Assembly (NCBI GenBank): GCA_021741155.1
Contig: JAIOYP010000004.1
Span: 62,001 to 126,000, forward strand
Reading direction: 5' to 3'
DNA: 64,000 bases
Origin: Flavobacteriales bacterium
GTDB lineage: Bacteria > Bacteroidota > Bacteroidia > UBA10329
Of this stretch, positions 42,836 through 53,665 are shown piece after piece (within the stretch, counting starts at the first letter, position 1; the number at the start of each line of letters is the position of its first letter). The position numbers and the translations under genes were made by a program. The notes below the pieces were generated by a model. That model was not told the DNA's origin and searched no databases. It was given only the letters and a program-made list of their open reading frames with translations.

Positions 42836-44188
42836 TCAAGGGCGTGTCGATCTATTCTCGCTTGGCTTGGTAGCTGGTTTTCCTGTTGGTTTTGTTGTAG
42901 GTCTCGTTACGGGCTTAGCTGGTGCCACCGCATTGGGTGTTGATTTTGTTGCTGGAGCAGCACTTGGCGCTTGACGCGTTGGTGCTTCGTCCTTTGCCCC
43001 ACTTGGTTTTGCTGGAGCAGTTTGTGCCGGACTCGTACGCGGCTGTGTTGCGGGCTGTGTACTTGGTACTCTGCTTGGCTCGGCAGCAGGTTTAGCGTTT
43101 TGGTTTTGCGGCTGTGTAACGCGCGTATCCGTTGGTCGGGTGTACTGATCTTGCTTAACAGACGTTGGCGTACTTGCAGGCTGTCTACCATAAGGGTCGG
43201 CAGCAGGCGTAGTTGGTTTTGTTTGTACATCACCAACCTTGCTTGGTACAGGGTCTTTGCTCAAATCAATCTTTGGTTTGCCAGTTGCATCTGTGGCTTG
43301 CTTGGTAGTGGTTGGCACCGAAACCTTGGTTCCTTGTGTTTCGCCACTCGCTGGCTTCCAATCTGACTGAACAGGACGCGCATTTGTTTTGGTTTCTGTT
43401 TGCTTTTCGGTTGTAGCAGGTTTTACCGGAGAAGATTTCTCACGCTGAACAATCAAATCTTGCTTGTTCACCATTCCTTGGTTTCGCGTTTCAAACGTTT
43501 GCTCTGGCTTCTTTGCCTGATAATCTCCTCTATGCTGAGATTGCTGCAACACCACCGCACGGCTGCTATGTCTGTGCGTTACGTAGGTATAGGTAACGGT
43601 AGAATGATGGTGCACATGCACGTGATTCATGTAGTAGTAAGTCGGATACGGATTCCACGGATTGTAATACGTTGGATAATAACCCCAGTAATAAGGCGAG
43701 TACCATGGATTGTAGCGTGGTCCCCACAAATACACATATACCACAGGTGGCTGCTGGTAATATGGCTCAATAATGTAGTTGGAGCCGTACATATATACGT
43801 CTCCCACCACTTGCACACGTGTTTCTCCGCTCTTGTCTTTTTCTACATCAATGGTGGCCACATCCTGAAATTGGTCTGGCCCAATTACCGCTTGAATGGT
43901 AATCACATACGTGCCATCTTTAGACACTTCTACCACACGCAAATAATCTACTTGATTATCGCCATTAAGGTCGAGGTTAGATAGCTTCGACTCTGGGTCG
44001 TTCAGCTTTCGTTCAAAATCTTGAAGATCTTCGCACACACCAAAAAGCGAAGCCACAGCCTTAAGGTCGAGGTTGTCGCTAATGTCTGTACTAGTGGCTT
44101 CTACCGTAGTTACATCCTGTGCATGAATGCTGCCAATTGACAAGCAAAGCAGCACGATAAAAGAAAGCGTATTTGTTAGTGGTCTCAT
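42836..44188 (-). CDS. Hypothetical exported protein, Tyr/Pro-rich middle and Pro/Thr/Lys-rich tail
   Basis: A 450-residue exported protein. A signal peptide (TLSFIVLLCLSIGSIHAQ) is followed by a folded domain of about 110 residues (SLFGVCEDLQDFERKLNDPE, then YLRVVEVSKDGTYVITIQAV). The middle is rich in Tyr, Trp and Pro (YVYLWGPRYNPWYSPYYWGY), then MNHVHVHHH. The last half is low-complexity, rich in Pro, Thr, Lys and Ala (KPATTEKQTETKTNARPVQS and TKPTGKPATKPSE), likely an extended or glycosylated region. I do not recognise a functional family; the Tyr/Trp-rich part recalls Bacteroidota surface proteins. Confidence 0.65.
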   Translation of the reverse strand: MRPLTNTLSFIVLLCLSIGSIHAQDVTTVEATSTDISDNLDLKAVASLFGVCEDLQDFERKLNDPESKLSNLDLNGDNQVDYLRVVEVSKDGTYVITIQAVIGPDQFQDVATIDVEKDKSGETRVQVVGDVYMYGSNYIIEPYYQQPPVVYVYLWGPRYNPWYSPYYWGYYPTYYNPWNPYPTYYYMNHVHVHHHSTVTYTYVTHRHSSRAVVLQQSQHRGDYQAKKPEQTFETRNQGMVNKQDLIVQREKSSPVKPATTEKQTETKTNARPVQSDWKPASGETQGTKVSVPTTTKQATDATGKPKIDLSKDPVPSKVGDVQTKPTTPAADPYGRQPASTPTSVKQDQYTRPTDTRVTQPQNQNAKPAAEPSRVPSTQPATQPRTSPAQTAPAKPSGAKDEAPTRQAPSAAPATKSTPNAVAPAKPVTRPTTKPTGKPATKPSENRSTRP

Positions 44189-44276
44189 TGTACTAGGGTA
44201 TTAGGTTTATAACTTGCCTAAGTTAGTACAACAATCGCGCCTAACCCGAAGTAAGGCAAAACAAAGGTGCTATCTT

Positions 44277-44309
44277 AACTTACTAGGTTTTTTTGAAACC
44301 TAGTAAGTT
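44277..44309. repeat. Perfect palindrome 3' of ligA
   Basis: Arms AACTTACTAGGTTT and AAACCTAGTAAGTT (14 bp each) flank a short T/G loop. It has the same architecture as the palindrome upstream of ligA (core AGGTTT...AAACCT). Confidence 0.75.
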
Positions 44310-44378
44310 TCTCATGGAAAATGCATCTAATTTTTGAACGCGCATGACCATTTGCTCATAAGAATAGGACATAAAATG

Positions 44379-44474
44379 GCCACAGAAACACTGAAGGCAC
44401 AGAAGTTTCACGGAATTTTCCTGTGAAAATCCACGCCTGAATGACCTAGTCGGGCAGGTCTGTTTCTGTGTCCA
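44379..44474. repeat. CACAGAA-type inverted repeat, second copy
   Basis: GGCCACAGAAACA at the left and TGTTTCTGTG at the right mirror each other, with GGGCAGGTCTGT before the right arm. The same words occur inside the MITE-like element at 29.8 kb, so this is a second, more degraded family member. Confidence 0.6.
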
Positions 44475-44536
44475 ATAAATGTCTTTTCCTCTTAGAGATT
44501 AAGATGCGTTTGCCCTCTTAGGTTTCCCATGCCAAG

Positions 44537-46561
<2,025 letters not shown>

Positions 46562-46570
46562 TTATTCGTA

Positions 46571-46603
46571 AGACCTTCAAGGTTTTGAAAACCTTGAAGG
46601 TCT
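46571..46603. repeat. Perfect palindrome 5' of ligA
   Basis: Arms AGACCTTCAAGGTTTT and AAAACCTTGAAGGTCT (16 bp each) around a single G. It lies in the ligA leader on the minus strand and shares architecture with the palindrome 3' of ligA. Confidence 0.8.
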
Positions 46604-46634
46604 TTATGCAACGCACATTTTTCCTTTTCCCCTT

Positions 46635-47501
46635 TTACCTCTTTACGCAGTAAGCAAACCTATCCTTCCCACTTAAATCTTTCACAATTCGAATATCGGA
46701 ATAACCTTTTTGCGCCATTAACTCAATCATTTCTTGCCCGTATTGCTCGTTGAATTCGAAGTAAAACTTACCCCCTTTCTCCAACGCATGCTGACCAATA
46801 TCTAGCATCTTACGATAGAACAATAATGGGTCTTCATCGGCAATAAAAAGCGCCAAATGTGGCTCATGCACCAACACATTTTCTTTTATCTTATCAGCCT
46901 CTTTTTCAGCGATGTATGGAGGGTTACTTACAATGATGTGATAAGTTGCGAGTTGCGAATTGCGAGTTGTGAGAAGGTCTAGTTGATGGAAGTTGATTTC
47001 GAGGTTATTTCTTTGAGCATTTTCCTTTGCTACTATGAGTGCGTCTTCGTCCACCTCCACGGCATCTACCTTCCAAGCTGGGGCTTTGCTTTTAAGTGCA
47101 ATGGGAATGCAGCCGCTGCCTGTGCCGAGGTCGATAACGTTGAGCGGTTTACTGGTGTCATTCTCTCTCAATACCAACTCGCATAACTCTTCTGTTTCTG
47201 GGCGTGGAATAAGCACGCGGTTATCAACCTTCAGCTTACAACCATAAAATTCCACCTCGCCAATGATGTATTGGTACGGTTCGCTTTCTGCTAGTCGTTC
47301 CAACACAGGAATAATCAGGTTGAGATTGCTTTCGGTAAGCGTGGGAGCATCGCTATCCATCTTGTTTGCATCAAGATTCAAGGTGTCTTGGAGCGTCCAA
47401 CGGCAGAGGGCATCCACCTCCTCTTCCTCATACATATCGTTCAACTGCTGCCTAAATAATTCTTTAAGCGAACGCAGCGTATTGTGCTTGGGCAATAACA
47501 T
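46635..47501 (-). CDS. prmC: Release-factor glutamine methyltransferase
   Basis: A 288-residue SAM-dependent methyltransferase (PrmC/HemK) that methylates the GGQ Gln of peptide release factors. The SAM motif VIDLGTGSGCIPIALK (about 122-137) and catalytic NPPY (SNPPYIAEKEA) are present. I start at the ATG before LLPKHNTLRS, just after a TAnnTTTG box; the longer frame adds a doubtful hydrophobic tail. Between the SAM domain and NPPY the enzyme has about 9 residues (TTRNSQLATYH) encoded by four GTTGCGA-type heptamers, not seen in typical relatives; the reading frame is unaffected. Confidence 0.9.
   Translation of the reverse strand: MLLPKHNTLRSLKELFRQQLNDMYEEEEVDALCRWTLQDTLNLDANKMDSDAPTLTESNLNLIIPVLERLAESEPYQYIIGEVEFYGCKLKVDNRVLIPRPETEELCELVLRENDTSKPLNVIDLGTGSGCIPIALKSKAPAWKVDAVEVDEDALIVAKENAQRNNLEINFHQLDLLTTRNSQLATYHIIVSNPPYIAEKEADKIKENVLVHEPHLALFIADEDPLLFYRKMLDIGQHALEKGGKFYFEFNEQYGQEMIELMAQKGYSDIRIVKDLSGKDRFAYCVKR
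46945..46972. repeat. In-frame heptanucleotide repeat inside prmC
   Basis: Four heptamers in a row: GTTGCGA, GTTGCGA, ATTGCGA, GTTGTGA (plus strand). On the coding strand they encode about nine residues in a surface loop just before the catalytic NPPY motif. Confidence 0.75.
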
Positions 47502-47505
47502 ACGG

Positions 47506-47513
47506 CAAATGTA
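47506..47513 (-). promoter_or_regulatory. Candidate -7 box of prmC
   Basis: On the minus strand the octamer is TACATTTG, a perfect TAnnTTTG match, 4 bp before the chosen ATG. It supports the shorter start but would leave a very short leader. Confidence 0.35.
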
Positions 47514-47593
47514 TTGGTTCAAAAGCACTAAATCCGAAATGAAATAAGCACGAAAATGCGTTATGATAGCTTGACTTCTCAAGCACTAACCTG

Positions 47594-47830
47594 TTACCCT
47601 TGCTCCCGCTTCAACTCCAAATAAAGCTGTTCCACCTTTTCGCGTGCCCAAGGTGTTTTGCGCAGAAACTGTAGGCTCGATTTAATGGATGGGTCGTAGT
47701 TAAAACAGCGAATGTCAATGACATAACCCATTTCCTCCCAACCGTAATGGATAACTAGCGCTTCTAGCATATCTATCAGCTTTACGCCATGCAGCGGGTT
47801 ATTAGCTTGTTCTTCTTTTGGCTTTTCCAT
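47594..47830 (-). CDS. VF530-family small protein
   Basis: A 78-residue protein. [21 protein letters not shown], then [20 protein letters not shown] matches the short VF530/DUF2132 family, proposed to bind DNA; I recall no demonstrated function. It is a single-domain protein of the normal length. It lies 5 bp after the helicase gene and 92 bp before prmC, so it is probably co-transcribed with the helicase. Confidence 0.85.
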   Translation of the reverse strand: MEKPKEEQANNPLHGVKLIDMLEALVIHYGWEEMGYVIDIRCFNYDPSIKSSLQFLRKTPWAREKVEQLYLELKREQG

Positions 47831-47835
47831 TCGTC

Positions 47836-49149
47836 TTAATCCAATAGGCTAATGCGTACCTTTTTCGTCTTTAGTCGGCTGTTGTTAAGCAGCTTAATCA
47901 GGTCAGTTGATTTAGAACGCGGCACAGACACAAAGGCGCAATCCTGCTTTAGTTCAATCATACCCAATTCGTCTTTGTTCAAGTTGCCCTGCTTGAAAAA
48001 CAGCCCTGCAATATCTCCTTTAGATATTTTGTCCTTGCGCCCACCAGAGATATAAAGCGTTTCCCAGTCTTTGCCCAAACTCTGCTTGCTTGGCGCCAAC
48101 GTAATCTCCTCTGCCCCTTTGATGAATACAGGAAGTTCTTCTCGTTCCCATTTGAGCACATAAGCGGTACCCTCGGTGTTCATGCGGGCTGTGCGTCCGT
48201 TACGATGCACAAACTCATCTGGCCGTGGTGGCAACTGGTAATGAATAATGAAATCCAATTCAGGCACATCAATTCCTCTAGCCGCCAAATCGGTGGCAAG
48301 CAGTAAACGGTGCGTGCCATTTCTAAACTTAATAAGGGCTCGTTCACGGTCTATTTGTTCTAAGCCACCGTAAAAACACACATGGTCGATGTGGTTCTTG
48401 TGCAGGTGATTACTAATCATGTCAATACTATCCTTCAGGTTGCAGAACACAATGCCATTCTTCGGTCCAATGTGTTGCAGCAGTTTTACCAAGGTTTCCA
48501 GCTTGTCCTCGGTTGGAGAAACCACCAGCTTCAACGCCAACTGCAACTCCGTGCTTTGCAAAAAGTTGAGGTGCTTGGCATCCCGAATCCCAACAAATGC
48601 GGGAATCTTCACTTTCTGCGTGGCAGAGGTCAGTACCTTCGTTTCCACGTTTGGCAACGATTCAATAATCTCCTTCATTTCGTTCGAAAAACCAATTTCT
48701 AACGATTTATCGTACTCGTCTAGCACCAAGGTTTTGATGTAGCGCGTGGCAACATTCTTTCTTCTGATATGGTCGGCAACTCTACCCGGTGTACCAATCA
48801 AAATAGCAGGCGGATGTTTCAGTTCCAACTTGTCTTTTGAGCCTGACACGCCACCATACACTGCATTGGTTTTATAGCCGCTTCCCATTTCCCTCACCAC
48901 CTGCTCAATCTGAATAGCAAGTTCTCTGGAAGGAACGAGAATAAGCACCTGAACTTCGTCCAATTCTGAATCCAATGCTGCAATAATCGGCAGCAGAAAT
49001 GCCAAGGTTTTACCTGTTCCTGTTGGAGAAAGAAGTACCACTTCGGCATGTGTACTAATAGCCGTATGCGCCTCTTCTTGCATGGCATTCAATGCCGTAA
49101 TTCCAAGCTTAGCTAAAATCGCATCTTGGTTTTTGTTCTGTTCTGCCAT
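47836..49149 (-). CDS. DEAD-box RNA helicase, DbpA-like
   Basis: A 437-residue ATP-dependent RNA helicase. Walker [10 protein letters not shown] (about 39-47), motif II DEYD ([14 protein letters not shown]), motif III SAT, and motif [11 protein letters not shown] are clear. The last about 75 residues form a small RNA-binding domain like that of DbpA ([20 protein letters not shown], then [12 protein letters not shown]). The motif II is DEYD rather than DEAD, a variant that I associate with Bacteroidota helicases of this subgroup. It is expected to act in ribosome assembly. It heads the gene pair with the VF530 gene. Confidence 0.88.
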   Translation of the reverse strand: MAEQNKNQDAILAKLGITALNAMQEEAHTAISTHAEVVLLSPTGTGKTLAFLLPIIAALDSELDEVQVLILVPSRELAIQIEQVVREMGSGYKTNAVYGGVSGSKDKLELKHPPAILIGTPGRVADHIRRKNVATRYIKTLVLDEYDKSLEIGFSNEMKEIIESLPNVETKVLTSATQKVKIPAFVGIRDAKHLNFLQSTELQLALKLVVSPTEDKLETLVKLLQHIGPKNGIVFCNLKDSIDMISNHLHKNHIDHVCFYGGLEQIDRERALIKFRNGTHRLLLATDLAARGIDVPELDFIIHYQLPPRPDEFVHRNGRTARMNTEGTAYVLKWEREELPVFIKGAEEITLAPSKQSLGKDWETLYISGGRKDKISKGDIAGLFFKQGNLNKDELGMIELKQDCAFVSVPRSKSTDLIKLLNNSRLKTKKVRISLLD

Positions 49150-49321
49150 GGGGTCAAAGGTCTAGCTTTAGAATTTGAGAAAGAGTTGCGGCAAGAAGGA
49201 GTTGCTGACAAGGATTAGTTACGATTTTAGAATTCGGATTTTAGATTACGTGCTGACTCCCTGATTTGCTAATTGCCTAATTAGCTAATTGGTACTTTCG
49301 CAGCTTCTAAAAGAAACAAGT

Positions 49322-50710
49322 ATGAGTTACGATTTGATAGTAGTTGGTAGTGGTCCTGGAGGATATGTTGCAGCCATTCGCGCTTCGCAATTGGGCCTAA
49401 AAGTGGGCGTAGTAGAACGTTCGGAGTTGGGAGGAATTTGCCTCAATTGGGGCTGCATTCCAACCAAAGCATTGCTAAAAAGCGCAAATGTGTTTGAATA
49501 CATCAACCATGCAAGCGATTACGGAATTACCGTTGGCGATAGCAAAGCTGACATCAGCGAAATGGTTAAACGTAGCCGTGGTGTAGCAGAAGGCATGAGC
49601 AAAGGAATTCAATTCCTATTCAAGAAGAACAAGATTGACCATATCGAAGGTTTCGGAAAACTGAAAAACGGAACTACGGTTGAAGTAACCGATGCCGATG
49701 GCAAGAAGTCAGACGTAACAGCTAAGAATGTGATTCTCGCCTTGGGCGCTCGCAGCCGCGAACTTGCGAACCTAAAGCAAGACGGAAAGAAGATTATCGG
49801 CTACCGCGAAGCGATGGTACTTGACAAACAACCGAAGAAGATGGTTGTGGTTGGTTCTGGTGCCATTGGCGTGGAGTTCGCTTACTTCTACAACGCCATT
49901 GGCACAGAAGTAACTATTGTAGAATACCTTCCGAATATCGTTCCTGTAGAGGATGAAGAAGTCAGCAAGCAGCTTGGTCGTTCCTTCAAAAAATCGGGCA
50001 TCAGCATCATGACCGAAAGCTCGGTGGAGAAGGTTGATACATCTGGGACTGGATGTAAAGTAACCGTGAAGACCAAGAAAGGCGAAGAAGTAATTGAATG
50101 CGATATCGTGCTTTCGGCAGTTGGTATTCAAGCCAATGTGGAAGGTTGCGGATTGGAAGATGTGGGCGTTATCGTTGATGGCGGCCGTATCAAGGTGGAT
50201 GAATTCTATGCCACCAACATTCCAAACGTATTTGCCATTGGCGATTGCATTCCTGGACCAGCCTTGGCCCACGTGGCAAGTGCGGAAGGAATCATCTGTG
50301 TAGAGAAAATTGCTGGAAAAAATCCAGAACCATTGGATTACGGAAACATCCCAGGTTGCACGTACTGCTCACCAGAAGTGGCTTCTGTAGGTTATACCGA
50401 AGCAAAAGCGAAAGAAGCAGGTTATGAAATTAAGGTAGGCAAATTCCCATTCTCAGCTTCAGGCAAAGCGAGTGCGGCTGGCGCGAAAGACGGTTTCGTG
50501 AAGCTAATCTTCGATGCCAAGTATGGAGAACTCCTTGGTGGACACATGATTGGAGCAAACGTTACCGAGATGATTGCAGAAATCGTGGCTGTGCGCAAGT
50601 TAGAAACCACTGGACATGAGCTAATCAAAACGGTTCACCCTCACCCTACAATGAGCGAAGCCATCATGGAAGCAGCAGCTGCTGCTTATGATGAGGTGAT
50701 TCATTTGTAG
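49322..50710 (+). CDS. lpdA: Dihydrolipoyl dehydrogenase
   Basis: A 462-residue flavoprotein, E3 of 2-oxo-acid dehydrogenase complexes. The FAD site VVGSGPGGYVAAIRA is at the N-terminus, with the redox disulfide GGICLNWGCIPTKALL (about residues 38-53). NAD-binding GSGAIGVEFAYFY and the C-terminal HPHPTMSEAIMEA, with the catalytic His/Glu, are present. The ATG before SYDLIVVG is correct; a longer frame adds 11 residues. A degenerate GCTAATT-type repeat and a weak promoter box (TACTTTCG) lie just upstream. Confidence 0.95.
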   Translation: MSYDLIVVGSGPGGYVAAIRASQLGLKVGVVERSELGGICLNWGCIPTKALLKSANVFEYINHASDYGITVGDSKADISEMVKRSRGVAEGMSKGIQFLFKKNKIDHIEGFGKLKNGTTVEVTDADGKKSDVTAKNVILALGARSRELANLKQDGKKIIGYREAMVLDKQPKKMVVVGSGAIGVEFAYFYNAIGTEVTIVEYLPNIVPVEDEEVSKQLGRSFKKSGISIMTESSVEKVDTSGTGCKVTVKTKKGEEVIECDIVLSAVGIQANVEGCGLEDVGVIVDGGRIKVDEFYATNIPNVFAIGDCIPGPALAHVASAEGIICVEKIAGKNPEPLDYGNIPGCTYCSPEVASVGYTEAKAKEAGYEIKVGKFPFSASGKASAAGAKDGFVKLIFDAKYGELLGGHMIGANVTEMIAEIVAVRKLETTGHELIKTVHPHPTMSEAIMEAAAAAYDEVIHL

Positions 50711-50731
50711 GTTAAATAGATGTATTCTAAC

Positions 50732-50760
50732 AAAAAGGCCGTCATATTAGACGGCTTTTT
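50732..50760 (+). terminator. Rho-independent terminator of lpdA
   Basis: GGCCGTC/GACGGC with a six-base loop, followed by TTTTT. It lies 21 bp after the lpdA stop codon and has a run of As on the other side. Confidence 0.85.
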
Positions 50761-50787
50761 CTGTTATTTACCCGCTCAAAAAGTTTA

Positions 50788-51693
50788 ATGAAGCTTAGCT
50801 CAACCATCTACCAAACCCTGTTATCAATATACAAGGTAGCACCTTTTCAAGGTACTTGGGCACATTTACTGCGGTTATTACCCATAAATTTCGATAGATT
50901 TTATCAGGATCTTCATTTCAATGGCACCTCAATAGTGCATTCAAAAAGCGGTAGCTTTCAAATTAATCATCGTGGTTCCAGTATTGAAAATCAAATTTTC
51001 TGGAAGGGTCTGCACCATTCCTTCGAAGAGGACACAATTTGGATGTGGGAACTGCTTTGCAAACAGTCGGGGGTAATATTGGATATTGGAGCGAACACTG
51101 GTGTTTACTCACTCATTGCTAAAGCGGAGAACCCAAAGTCTAGGGTAATAGCATTTGAACCTTCCCGAAAGATGTACCCAGAGTTACTTGCGAGTGTCGG
51201 TTTAAATAATTTTGATATCGAATGTGAGAAGATTGCGCTAAGTAATTCTAGTGGAAATAAAATATTTTTTGATTCAAAAACTACCAATTTCCCTTCAAGC
51301 GGTTCACTCAGTGCCGCAAAATTGAAGGATGAAACATCAAACCTTGAGGAAATCGTAGAGTATTCGGTTCAGTGCTCTACGCTTGATCGTTATTTGACGG
51401 AGAAGAATGTTAAACAGGTCGATTTGATTAAAATCGACATTGAACTTCATGAACCCGAATTTTTTGAAGGATTTAAAAGCCTTCAAAGGTTTAGACCGAC
51501 AATAATTGTTGAAATTCTTACAGAAGACATTGCTAATAGATTGAAAACAATTGTTGACATGACGGATTATCGGTTATTTCGATTAGTGGGGATTAACAAA
51601 ATGGTCGAATTGAGTGAGTTTTCTACAGACCCTAATCATGTAAATCATTTGCTTCTTCCAAGAGAGAAGGCTCTACCAACTTACAGTGAATAG
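50788..51693 (+). CDS. FkbM-family SAM methyltransferase
   Basis: A 301-residue methyltransferase. The SAM-binding motif ILDIGANTGVYSLIAKA lies around residues 101-117, followed by VIAFEPSRKMYPELLASV and the FkbM-type LIKIDIELHEPEFFEGFKSL region. FkbM enzymes O-methylate sugars of exopolysaccharides, glycolipids or antibiotics. It opens the polysaccharide cluster and is 70 bp from asnB. A role in modifying the surface polysaccharide is inferred from context. Confidence 0.88.
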   Translation: MKLSSTIYQTLLSIYKVAPFQGTWAHLLRLLPINFDRFYQDLHFNGTSIVHSKSGSFQINHRGSSIENQIFWKGLHHSFEEDTIWMWELLCKQSGVILDIGANTGVYSLIAKAENPKSRVIAFEPSRKMYPELLASVGLNNFDIECEKIALSNSSGNKIFFDSKTTNFPSSGSLSAAKLKDETSNLEEIVEYSVQCSTLDRYLTEKNVKQVDLIKIDIELHEPEFFEGFKSLQRFRPTIIVEILTEDIANRLKTIVDMTDYRLFRLVGINKMVELSEFSTDPNHVNHLLLPREKALPTYSE

Positions 51694-51763
51694 CCTAAGT
51701 ACTTTTCCTGTTTCGTCTATAGGTTGGTAGCTAAATTCTAAACAATAATTGAGGTAATTCATT

Positions 51764-53662
51764 ATGTGTGGCATTGCAGGGTTTTATTCGCTGAAGGGGT
51801 TTGCTGCGGCAAGCCCTTATGCTAAAAAGCTGGATGCCGCCATTGCCACCATGGCGCTGCGCGGACCAGATGGAAACGGGAAATACATCGAAGGAAGTGC
51901 GGCATTAGTACATGCTCGTCTTGCAATCATTGACACATCATCGTCTGCCAATCAGCCATTTTTAGATAGTTCTGGCAGATATTCAATTGTATTCAACGGG
52001 GAGATATTCAACTACAAAGAGATTGAAGCGCAACTGACCAATTTCAAACCAAGAACCTCTTCTGATACCGAAATTCTTTTACAAGGATTTATAGAATGGG
52101 GCGAAAACGTGCTCAATAAACTCAATGGCTTTTTCGCCTTTGCCATTCACGATAAGGAAACTGACGAGCTCTTTTTGGCGAGAGACCGAATGGGCATTAA
52201 ACCATTGTTGGTTTACCAAGATGAGAATGCATTGGTCTTTGGTAGCGAAATGAAGTCGTTGATGGCGTTTGGCATTCCGAAAGTGATTGACAAAAACTCT
52301 CAATTCCTGTATCATCAATTCAACTACACTCCTTTCCCAGAAACGATTTTCAAGAATGTGGTTGAGTTGGAGCCTGGGAGCTTCTTGAAAATTGTAAATC
52401 GTAAATCGTCAATCGTAAATCATCAATCCTACTGGACCATTCCAAAACCAACTGCTCCCAAAACCAAACTTTCTTACGAGCAAGCACAACAGAAACTTCG
52501 TGAACTGATGGAGAAATCTGTCCAAAGAAGGATGATTTCGGATGTTCCATTGGGTTCATTTTTAAGTGGAGGAATTGACAGTTCCATCATCGCAACGCTG
52601 GCCGCTAGACAAACCGACAAACTCAACACGTTCTCCATCGGATATGCCGATGAGCCCTTGTTTGACGAAACGCATTACGCAGAAGCGGTTGCCAAGAACA
52701 TAGGTTCTAACCACACAGTTTTCAAGCTTACGAATGATGATTTGTATGCCGATTTGCATGATGTATTGAATTACATCGACAGGCCATTTGCAGATTCCTC
52801 TGCCCTACCCGTTCACATTCTTTGCAGACACACAAGAAAGCACGTGACTGTTGCCCTTTCGGGCGATGGTGCCGATGAATTGTTTTCAGGTTACAACAAA
52901 CATGCAGCCGAGTTCAGAGCACGAAATCTTGGACTGAAAGAACAATTGGTTACTGCCCTAAAACCACTTTGGTTTCTGCTACCTGCTTCAAGGAATTCAA
53001 GTCATGGAAATGCCGTTCGTCAATTGCAGAAGTTCAGTGAGTGTGTTTCGCTTGGAGCCAAGGACCGTTATTGGAATTGGGCGAGTTTCTGGTCTGCTGA
53101 CCAAGTTGATAAGTTGATAAGAGATAAAGTTGATAAGGTTGAACAGGAAAAAAGAAAGTCTGGGTTAACTGTAGGTTTGGGGACAACAAACGACCTTGAC
53201 GAAGTTCTCTACACCGACCTCCATCAAGTACTAAGAAACGACATGCTTACCAAAGTTGACCTGATGAGCATGGCCAACAGTTTGGAAGTACGAGTACCAT
53301 TTCTCGACCATGAAATCGTTGAATTTGCTTGTTCTCTTCCTGAGAAATACAAGATTACTTCTACTATCCGAAAACGAATTTTACAGGAAACGTTCAGACC
53401 TGACTTGCCAGAAATGCTTTTCAAAAGACCAAAACACGGTTTTGAAGTGCCGTTGCTTAATTGGTTCAAAGGAGAATTGAACGGTCTGATAAAAGAAGAC
53501 CTTTTAAGTAAAAAACTGATTGAAGAACAGCGAATTTTCAATTGGCCGGCAATTCAATCGCTTCTTAACAAATTACAGTCAAACGATCCTGGCGATTCAG
53601 CTACGCATATTTGGAATTTAATCGTGTTTCAAACGTGGTGGAAAAAGTATATTCGCCACTGA
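51764..53662 (+). CDS. asnB: Asparagine synthase (glutamine-hydrolysing)
   Basis: A 632-residue AsnB. Cys2 (MCGIAGFYS) is the glutaminase nucleophile; the synthetase half has the PP-loop SFLSGGIDSSII (about 263-274), which activates aspartate or a related carboxylate. Located between FkbM and a glycosyltransferase, it may aminate a polysaccharide precursor rather than make free asparagine. Two loops are unusual: residues about 209-221 (VNRKSSIVNHQSY) are encoded by five TAAATCG heptamers, and residues about 447-459 (QVDKLIRDKVDKV) by a GTTGATAA-type repeat. Both keep the frame. Confidence 0.92.
   Translation: MCGIAGFYSLKGFAAASPYAKKLDAAIATMALRGPDGNGKYIEGSAALVHARLAIIDTSSSANQPFLDSSGRYSIVFNGEIFNYKEIEAQLTNFKPRTSSDTEILLQGFIEWGENVLNKLNGFFAFAIHDKETDELFLARDRMGIKPLLVYQDENALVFGSEMKSLMAFGIPKVIDKNSQFLYHQFNYTPFPETIFKNVVELEPGSFLKIVNRKSSIVNHQSYWTIPKPTAPKTKLSYEQAQQKLRELMEKSVQRRMISDVPLGSFLSGGIDSSIIATLAARQTDKLNTFSIGYADEPLFDETHYAEAVAKNIGSNHTVFKLTNDDLYADLHDVLNYIDRPFADSSALPVHILCRHTRKHVTVALSGDGADELFSGYNKHAAEFRARNLGLKEQLVTALKPLWFLLPASRNSSHGNAVRQLQKFSECVSLGAKDRYWNWASFWSADQVDKLIRDKVDKVEQEKRKSGLTVGLGTTNDLDEVLYTDLHQVLRNDMLTKVDLMSMANSLEVRVPFLDHEIVEFACSLPEKYKITSTIRKRILQETFRPDLPEMLFKRPKHGFEVPLLNWFKGELNGLIKEDLLSKKLIEEQRIFNWPAIQSLLNKLQSNDPGDSATHIWNLIVFQTWWKKYIRH
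52395..52429. repeat. In-frame TAAATCG heptamer repeat inside asnB
   Basis: Five consecutive heptamers: TAAATCG, TAAATCG, TCAATCG, TAAATCA, TCAATCC. They encode a loop at residues about 209-221 of AsnB. Confidence 0.75.
53105..53141. repeat. In-frame GTTGATAA-type repeat inside asnB
   Basis: The tract is nearly identical to the intergenic one at 26348-26383, with GTTGATAA, AGAGATAAAG and GTTGATA words in the same order. Here it is translated as QVDKLIRDKVDKV. Confidence 0.75.
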
Positions 53663-53665
53663 CCT

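Larger units (their letters stand above)
44189..44536. other. Intergenic region with two repeat-type elements
   Basis: Contains no gene. It holds a perfect palindrome (44277-44309) and a CACAGAA-type inverted repeat (44379-44474), both listed separately. Confidence 0.6.

Noticed and set aside
42971-43984. Long plus-strand frames over the Tyr/Pro-rich protein
   Set aside because: They are antisense shadows of low-complexity coding sequence on the minus strand.
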